A stretch of DNA of 64,000 nucleotides. Origin: Membranipora membranacea (lineage: Eukaryota > Bryozoa > Gymnolaemata > Cheilostomatida > Membraniporidae). The translations under genes were made by a program, and so were the position numbers. The notes below the pieces were generated by a model. It made no database searches, was not told where the DNA came from, and worked only from the letters and a program-made list of their open reading frames with translations. Shown piece after piece: positions 58,438 to 64,000 of the stretch (the first letter of the stretch is position 1; every line of letters starts with the position of its first letter). The stretch covers positions 1,751,501-1,815,500 of the forward strand of contig OU612074.1 of NCBI GenBank assembly GCA_914767715.1, in the 5' to 3' direction.

Positions 58438-58682
58438 TCTAGGTGAGGCAGGGAGGCGCTGCCACCCCTAGAATGTTAAATAAAGTGATCTAACTACAAA
58501 ATAATTGAATAATTCAGGCCATATTTAACTCATTTGCGACATTTTGAGACTTTGGAGGCTGGGGCTATGACCAGGACCCGTCCAGTGGGAGCTTACAGCA
58601 TGCACCCCAACGGGTGATACTTTCATAACTTTGTACCCTCAAATACTTTTGCCTCCCCTACCATTTTAGCTAAACTACAGCA
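58438..58682 (+). repeat. Dispersed repeat copy 2
   Basis: Same head (TCTAGGTGAGGCAGGGAGGC, CACCCCTAGAATGTTAAAT) and tail (TTGCCTCCCCTACCATTTTA, CTAAACTACAGC) as at 14546-14757, with a diverged middle. Confidence 0.65.
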
Positions 58683-59140
58683 TTGATTTGTATTTGTACA
58701 AGCCTATTATTAAATTACGAGTGTTGGATTTGTGAGATTACTGGCCTGTATTTTAATTCGTTAAGGCCAATTCTTCAAACCTGGGTAACATTGCTGTGAC
58801 ATTCCAAAATTATGAAATATTTTGGCAAAAATATTTTATTGCTGTTTCTTGCGGTATTTTTAATGGGCATTGTTATAGGATAACTATCATCACCACAGGG
58901 CAGTTATAAATAGCTTTAATTACGCAATTAAAATAACAATCATAATGGTAACATCATAGCTAAAACAAACAAAACTACTGATTTACCAGGAATTATTTTG
59001 ACATTCAATTACTTGACTTCAGATTGTCCGTTTCATGTCTAGTTTTTTGCGTTTAGCTCAGCTAAGGCAGCTGAGTAGTATGTCACATTCTTCAGTTTTT
59101 AATAGTTTGTACATGGGTTTGTGATTTCTTTCACACCTTT

Positions 59141-59725
59141 CTAATTCTGTGCATATATATTTGATGCTGCTAGGACCTTCATTGACGCTGTCTTTTCTGA
59201 TGATCTCTTTTTATTAGTGTCTTTGATCAGGTCTCTGCAATCATCAATAATTGCCTGGTCTACCTCTGATATAGTGTTGATAGGAGTTGTAGGAGTCACA
59301 AGCTTGATTGTTTTGTCGTGGTTGAGGACTAGATTGAGAGTGGCGGCGGCTTTCGTTTTTGATGGAGTGTGTGGTAATATTTCAGTAATCTTCTTGGCGG
59401 CACGGGATACTCGCTTCCTGCTTGTCGGGCTGAGTCCAAAAGTGGCTGCAGCAGATGTAGTTGGTTCATCGTTGTTTGCTTGCCTGTTTGCGTTTATGCG
59501 TTCTCTGTATTTTTGGGTGCTAATCTGAACCATCTCACGACGTTTTTCAGCTTTCGCATCCTTTATTTGCTGTTTAGTCGGTCCTCGCCGGCGCGCATTA
59601 TCAGTAGCATATCTCTGTCTTCGTTTCTCTGCCTTCGTTTCTCTGCCTTTTTTTCTCTCCAGAGCTGTGCTGAGCTTTTTTCTTTTCCATTATCCATTTT
59701 AGACCATGCCTGAGGTACCTGAAAA
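59141..59725 (-). pseudogene. Basic, Lys/Arg-rich ORF broken by a 14-bp duplication
   Basis: The minus strand starts after a TATTTTCAG acceptor at about 59722; ATG at 59697 region (MDNGKEKSSAQLWREKKAEK). A 14-nt tandem duplication (GGCAGAGAAACGAA twice, about 59621-59650) shifts the frame. The downstream frame continues as AKAEKRREMVQISTQKYRER, SPTSRKRVSRAAKKITEILP and EVDQAIIDDCRDLIKD to a stop at 59141. The style (repeated K/R-rich words, SPxSRKRV block) recalls the N-terminal part of uncharacterised repeat-encoded proteins of fish and invertebrates, but I cannot name the family. Single exon as far as visible. Confidence 0.45.
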
Positions 59726-60261
59726 TATTGGCACAATAATACACACACAGCAAAGCAATCGATCAATTACTTATAATAATGTTGTGGTGTAGATGCTGCG
59801 GCTAATTAGCCACTTTAGTATTACAAATTGACTGCAGCTATAAATTGCTATTTATTAATGAACTAAAAGGTAGTCTACGCACTGTGCAGGATTTGCTTGG
59901 ATTTTTCCTCTCATTACTTCTACATTAATCTTACTTCATATAGCCTAGGGTCCGATAATACACATTGTATGACCTTTTGTCAATGTCATGAATGACCGCC
60001 CTTATTCAAAATGAAAGAAATTCTGGCTGACATTTTCTTCACTACTTGGCAGTGAATATCTCTGCTCATGGGTATTTCCCAAACATGAGGCTACTTTTCC
60101 CAGAGTCTGACTGGAATACTCTCATACCTGGAGCAATATAGTAGGTGGCATGAATAGAAATCAATAGATATTGCAGTTTTAGTGCTCCCCTTGATTAACT
60201 TATAACACTCAAGAGCAGACAACTCCAGCGAAATCCTGCATTGTTCTCAGACTTTTTCCCC

Positions 60262-60308
60262 TCCGGGGGGCCGTCGGACAGGGGGCAAAGTCTGGGGGGC
60301 TCAGACTA
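60262..60308 (+). mobile_element. G-rich micro-element copy 4
   Basis: CCGGGGGGCCGTCGGACAGG then GGGCAAAGTCTGGGGGGCTC and AGACTA, close to copies 3 and 5. No clear target-site duplication. Preceded by CAGACTTTTTCCCC, which could pair with GGGGGCAAAGTCTG. Confidence 0.65.
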
Positions 60309-60320
60309 ACTAAAAGGCTA

Positions 60321-60722
60321 ATGAACATCCTGATTATGTTTCTGGATTACCAAGGTTATGAGAATTCAGGTGATAGTTTCAATTTCAATGTCATGCACGT
60401 AGAAGCGATGCTGTGGGCGATCAAACACAGTGGAGGGGGACAAAAATTACACAAATATTTTTTTGACAGTACAGCCTTCTTCAGAATTACTAACACTAAT
60501 CTTGATTTTATTGATATTATTTTTAGTTTGCTAGAATCCTCTGGGTGTGAGAAGTGTTCTACGAAAGAAATTTTTGATTTTGACAATAAATTAGAGAAGT
60601 TATGGTATAAAATGTCCAACTTACCCTGCAAAAAGAAGCGAGTTCACGACGCGATACCTAGATACATAAACAGCTGTGAAATGGCAAGAATGCAAGCAAA
60701 TGACCTGAAATTTGTTGTGTAG
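60321..60722 (+). CDS. 133-codon ORF of unknown function
   Basis: Open from the ATG at 60321 to TAG at 60720. Reads FNVMHVEAMLWAIKHSGGGQ, STAFFRITNTNLDFIDIIFS, SSGCEKCSTKEIFDFDNKLE and CKKKRVHDAIPRYINSCEMA. Composition is protein-like (mixed hydrophobic and charged residues, four Cys in the middle), no signal peptide, no domain recognised. It starts 13 bp after a G-rich micro-element. It could be a single-exon gene, one exon of a larger gene, or part of a mobile element. Confidence 0.35.
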   Translation: MNILIMFLDYQGYENSGDSFNFNVMHVEAMLWAIKHSGGGQKLHKYFFDSTAFFRITNTNLDFIDIIFSLLESSGCEKCSTKEIFDFDNKLEKLWYKMSNLPCKKKRVHDAIPRYINSCEMARMQANDLKFVV

Positions 60723-61624
60723 GACAATGACAGTACTTGAGGTCAGCACAGACCATAAAAGCAGCCAGATAATGATAACATATCATCCTAAAATTAGATT
60801 CAATCACTGGGTAGGGGTATCAATGTCACAGTTCACAAGTGGTTTTTGATGACAAACACACACAAACATAAAAATCTAGCTTGGGTTTCTGAGGTCCTGT
60901 ATAAAATTTTGGCATCAATCTTGAGACTAGAGTCTCAGCTTTAATTTGGTGAGAGTTTTTTTATTGTAGGAGCATATGCTAAGAAGTTATAGCCATTGGA
61001 ATGCATAGTATATCACTAATTACAAATTTTACGCAGCTTTATAGAATTGGCCTTAACAAGAACTTGGTATTGTCCTTAGACTTATAATAATTATTATTAA
61101 GTCTATGGATTGCCTTCTCTCAAATTTGATTTTAATCTGCTAAAGTTTGTTGTCAGGATTGGAATGTGCAATTATAGATTCAAATAACAGGAGCTATATT
61201 CCTTTGAGTCAATCAAACTAGAGCCAAATCAAAACCTAAACTTACCTTACCTTATATCTAACGGAACAAAATTTTCCCTTGAACTTTTGTGTAACTGACA
61301 AGCTATGACTAACACTGACACTAACACTGGTCACTTTGCGCATAAACACCAGGTTGGTTATCTGTACACCGTAGCGCTTGGATTAATCCAAATGGCTTGA
61401 GTTCTCAAACTGAAAAGTCGACCCACCCGCTCTGGGAAAAATTTAGCTCCTATAGCCAAACTTACAGAGGTCAATGGCCAACTTTGTGGCACTATCACTA
61501 CGGTGCTGTGAGACTAGTATCTCAGAGTCAGTCTACAAGCAGTGTGAATTCTACCAAATAATGATCTACAACACCTCCTTGATATCAACCATTTGATAAT
61601 GGGAATGATATTTTAACCAGAAAC

Positions 61625-61692
61625 TCAGAAATACTGGCGATTGAACCGTATCACCCTATTCAACTGTCTACTGAGCCACAGCAATAATGTTC
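61625..61692 (-). repeat. tRNA-derived SINE head
   Basis: The minus strand has A-box TGGCTCAGTAGACAG and B-box GGTTCAATCGCC about 30 nt apart. No full cloverleaf. Confidence 0.45.
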
Positions 61693-62321
61693 GTGGAGGG
61701 GAGGAACTTTTTTGAGAGATGAAATTTGTGTATAGTATTAGATTATGCTAGGTGTGTTGTGACCGACTCATCACAATTTCTCATGCAAATAGCAATTGCC
61801 TGATCACACACTAGCGACGAGAAAGGATCCGACGCGGCCCACCAAAATCTGTTGAATACAAGGCGCAGTACAGTGAGTACCACGACGACATGAACTACCG
61901 GTGAGCCTAAATAAATCTAGCGTACCTATGAGCATCTTAAGATACAGATACAATACACGGAAGGGGATTCTACAGTAAAAAATCAGTTTTGTTCGTGATC
62001 AAGGCACATTGACATAGACCAAGGAGTTGCATAGACCATGCTCAAACAAAAAGTATATAGTAAAAAATTCAAGCAAATTTGTTAGAAATATTATTGTCAA
62101 GGAGGGCTCATCTATTGTAAGTTTGTTTATCTGTATTTTGACTGACTAACTGACCTGTATCTCATCTCTGTGTGACCTTCGAGTTTTTAGTGCCAGAAGA
62201 GAGTTAGTTCTAAAGAATACATATTACTAATAAACTTATTACATCTAACACAATTTCTTACACACATAAAAAGAAAAAGAAAAAAGGATCAGGAAATAGT
62301 TTACTAGGACACTTACCTTCG

Positions 62322-62437
62322 CCAATAGTTTTGCCAAGTGTCTGCGTTTTCCCTCAATAAGTGAACATTAGTTTCGGGGGTGTCGGCTGCACCCACACGT
62401 GTTATCCTTACGGGCAATGTGATGTCGCTTGTTCTCC
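62322..62437 (-). CDS. Possible orphan coding exon
   Basis: On the minus strand, an acceptor ending TTGAGGCAG is followed by an open frame reading TSDITLPVRITRVGAADTPE and TNVHLLRENADTWQNYWRR up to a strong GTAAGTG donor in phase 2. The peptide has ordinary composition but no family was recognised, and no partner exon was found. Confidence 0.3.
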
Positions 62438-63008
62438 TGCCTCAACTTCAGTAAATATATTTTAGTCAGCCTGTTGTTGCTCGGGAAGCGGCTGACCAAT
62501 TACAGCGCCAGCTCATATTTATTGAGCATTATCATTGGTTACAGCAATGAACTAAATGTTTAGTTCATTGGTTCATTTAGTTCATTTGTCCCAGAAAATA
62601 TATCTTATAATGACACATTGTCAGGTAACCGTATAAAGTAAATTACACAATAGAGTTTCTGGGAAATCAATGAGCTACAAGCTGAGAAGTAAGTTAGTAT
62701 AAGGTGGCTCATACATTTGAATGTTGCTGTAAAGTATTCTAATCTTCCTAAGCTTGGATAAATAGACCAAAGAAGTTGATCCATTTCACTCCTACAATGC
62801 ACATAAATGTACATTGTGTTCCCGATGGAATTATTTCAAAAGCCATTATTGATAAAGTGCATACCATTGTGTGGCAAACTAGTGGTGGAAGAATATAGTG
62901 TTGAATTTAACATAACCGTTATTGTTCTACTATGTTTATGTTCAATTTGAATTTACATGTTAATAATTTGCTTCCATGAAAAATTGCCTGTGGTAACTTA
63001 TAAGAACA

Positions 63009-63233
63009 ATGACTGAAATGACTCCTATGCACACACAGCTCATGCTAGGATTTTACTCCATGCTGACTAAATCTATCACTGATGATTATAGAAATAAATA
63101 CAAGCTTAAATTATTACAACAAAATCAGGAGTTGGAGCGAAAAAATTACAGTGTGACTATACTGGTAAAAAAACTGTTCTTACAACAAGCTAACGACACT
63201 AGCCTTCATAATTTACGTCTGAGGTGGTGGTAG
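63009..63233 (+). CDS. 74-codon ORF of unknown function
   Basis: ATG at 63009; reads TPMHTQLMLGFYSMLTKSIT and KLKLLQQNQELERKNYSVTI, ending RLRWW then TAG. The middle could form a short coiled coil. No domain recognised, no splice sites obvious. May be chance. Confidence 0.2.
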   Translation: MTEMTPMHTQLMLGFYSMLTKSITDDYRNKYKLKLLQQNQELERKNYSVTILVKKLFLQQANDTSLHNLRLRWW

Positions 63234-63460
63234 TAGTATGAATATTTCATTGTCATATAAAAGTAACGAATAACACAAACGCCTCTATTTGCAGCTGGCA
63301 AAATGGATGAACCAGTCTGTTAAATTGATCCTAGCTGTGAGATTGAAATTAGCTTTGAGAGGACAATGATTGTGGTAAAATATTACATTATATTTATTTA
63401 TGTCTGATGTTCTGCTCATGATAATCAACCTTAATCTACTAGGGGCGAGGCCTGCAGTAC

Positions 63461-63518
63461 CGGCGGGGGGCCGTCGGCCGGGGGGGGGGGGGGGCAAAAG
63501 TCTGGGGGGCTCAGACTA
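63461..63518 (+). mobile_element. G-rich micro-element copy 5 (58 bp) with 7-bp TSD
   Basis: CGGCGGGGGGCCGTCGG, a run of 16 G, then CAAAAGTCTGGGGGGCTCAG and ACTA. GCAGTAC lies directly on both sides (63454-63460 and 63519-63525). Confidence 0.7.
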
Positions 63519-63586
63519 GCAGTACTCATGTACATTGCGACTGCTTGTAAACTTAGGTTAGACACCAGTTGTTCTTGTTAGTCCTT

Positions 63587-63609
63587 GTTGTTGTTGTTGT
63601 TGTTGTTGG
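63587..63609. repeat. (TTG)n microsatellite
   Basis: About eight uninterrupted TTG units. Confidence 0.9.
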
Positions 63610-64000
63610 CTGGGAAGCAGGAATCAGTTATATACTGTGTATGCTAGATAATTATAATTTAGCATCCCATTGTTATTTATGTTTGGTCCCCACATAGTGT
63701 CATGTAAACATTAACCAATAAATAAAGTGAAATTATACAATGGAGTTGTTTTGGTAACAACTAGTTACATGCATTCATGAATAGGTTATTGTTTGTGAGG
63801 ATGCTAATACCTAAACTGCACCCAGTGCAAGATTTAAAATTTAACTTAAATACCCCTACTCTATATACAATTTTATCGATCAATCAATTTACAAACTATA
63901 TCGTCCTCAACCAGTCACATATATTCAATAAAAAGGTTACTACTACTAGTACTGCACATAAAGGTGGCCTTAGCTCGACAGGGCTAGTATTTCCCCTCAA

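Overview
The window is eukaryotic and almost certainly from an invertebrate animal. Genes are split by introns of about 0.3 to 10 kb with GT-AG borders, the DNA is AT-rich, and intergenic and intronic DNA is crowded with LINE relics, tRNA-derived SINEs and palindromic MITEs. I cannot name the species. The gene content (mitochondrial insertase OXA1L, SUEL-type lectin receptors, a Golgi carbohydrate sulfotransferase, CR1-like LINEs with a PHD-type ORF1) fits a marine invertebrate.

Layout. 1-0.9 kb: 5' part of an unidentified minus-strand gene running off the left edge. 2.6-2.9 kb: an isolated minus-strand coding exon. 1.8-7.7 kb: palindromic MITEs, a LINE 3' relic split by a 0.44 kb insertion, and a gag-like relic. 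8.0-11.9 kb: a nearly full-length but dead CR1/L2-like LINE. 12.6-23.8 kb (+): a complete nine-exon OXA1L gene (443 codons) whose introns carry several foldback elements and, at the exon 7 border, a tandemly copied splice donor. 25.4-32.0 kb and 32.9-39.9 kb (+): two tandem paralogous type I receptors, each with a signal peptide, an eight-cysteine SUEL-like lectin domain, a Ser/Thr-rich mucin stalk, one transmembrane helix and a tyrosine-rich cytoplasmic tail. The second has an expanded stalk and a prematurely stopped tail. 42.0-53.1 kb (-): a complete six-coding-exon carbohydrate sulfotransferase (361 codons), convergent with the receptors. Its 6.3 kb intron 2 holds LINE relics, a SINE, a U2-snRNA-like-headed retroposon with target-site duplication, and nested MITEs. 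52.1-64.0 kb: mostly repeats, including a large inverted duplication, a tiny G-rich mobile repeat, a broken basic ORF and several ORFs of unknown nature.

The three well-supported gene families show no shared pathway. OXA1L serves the mitochondrial inner membrane. The receptors look like cell-surface glycan or ligand sensors that could signal through SH2-domain proteins. The sulfotransferase modifies glycans in the Golgi, and a link between sulfated glycans and the lectin receptors is possible but only a guess. All coding models were spliced by eye from GT-AG sites with matching reading phase. For OXA1L, both receptors and the sulfotransferase the exon lengths add up to an exact open frame from start to stop.
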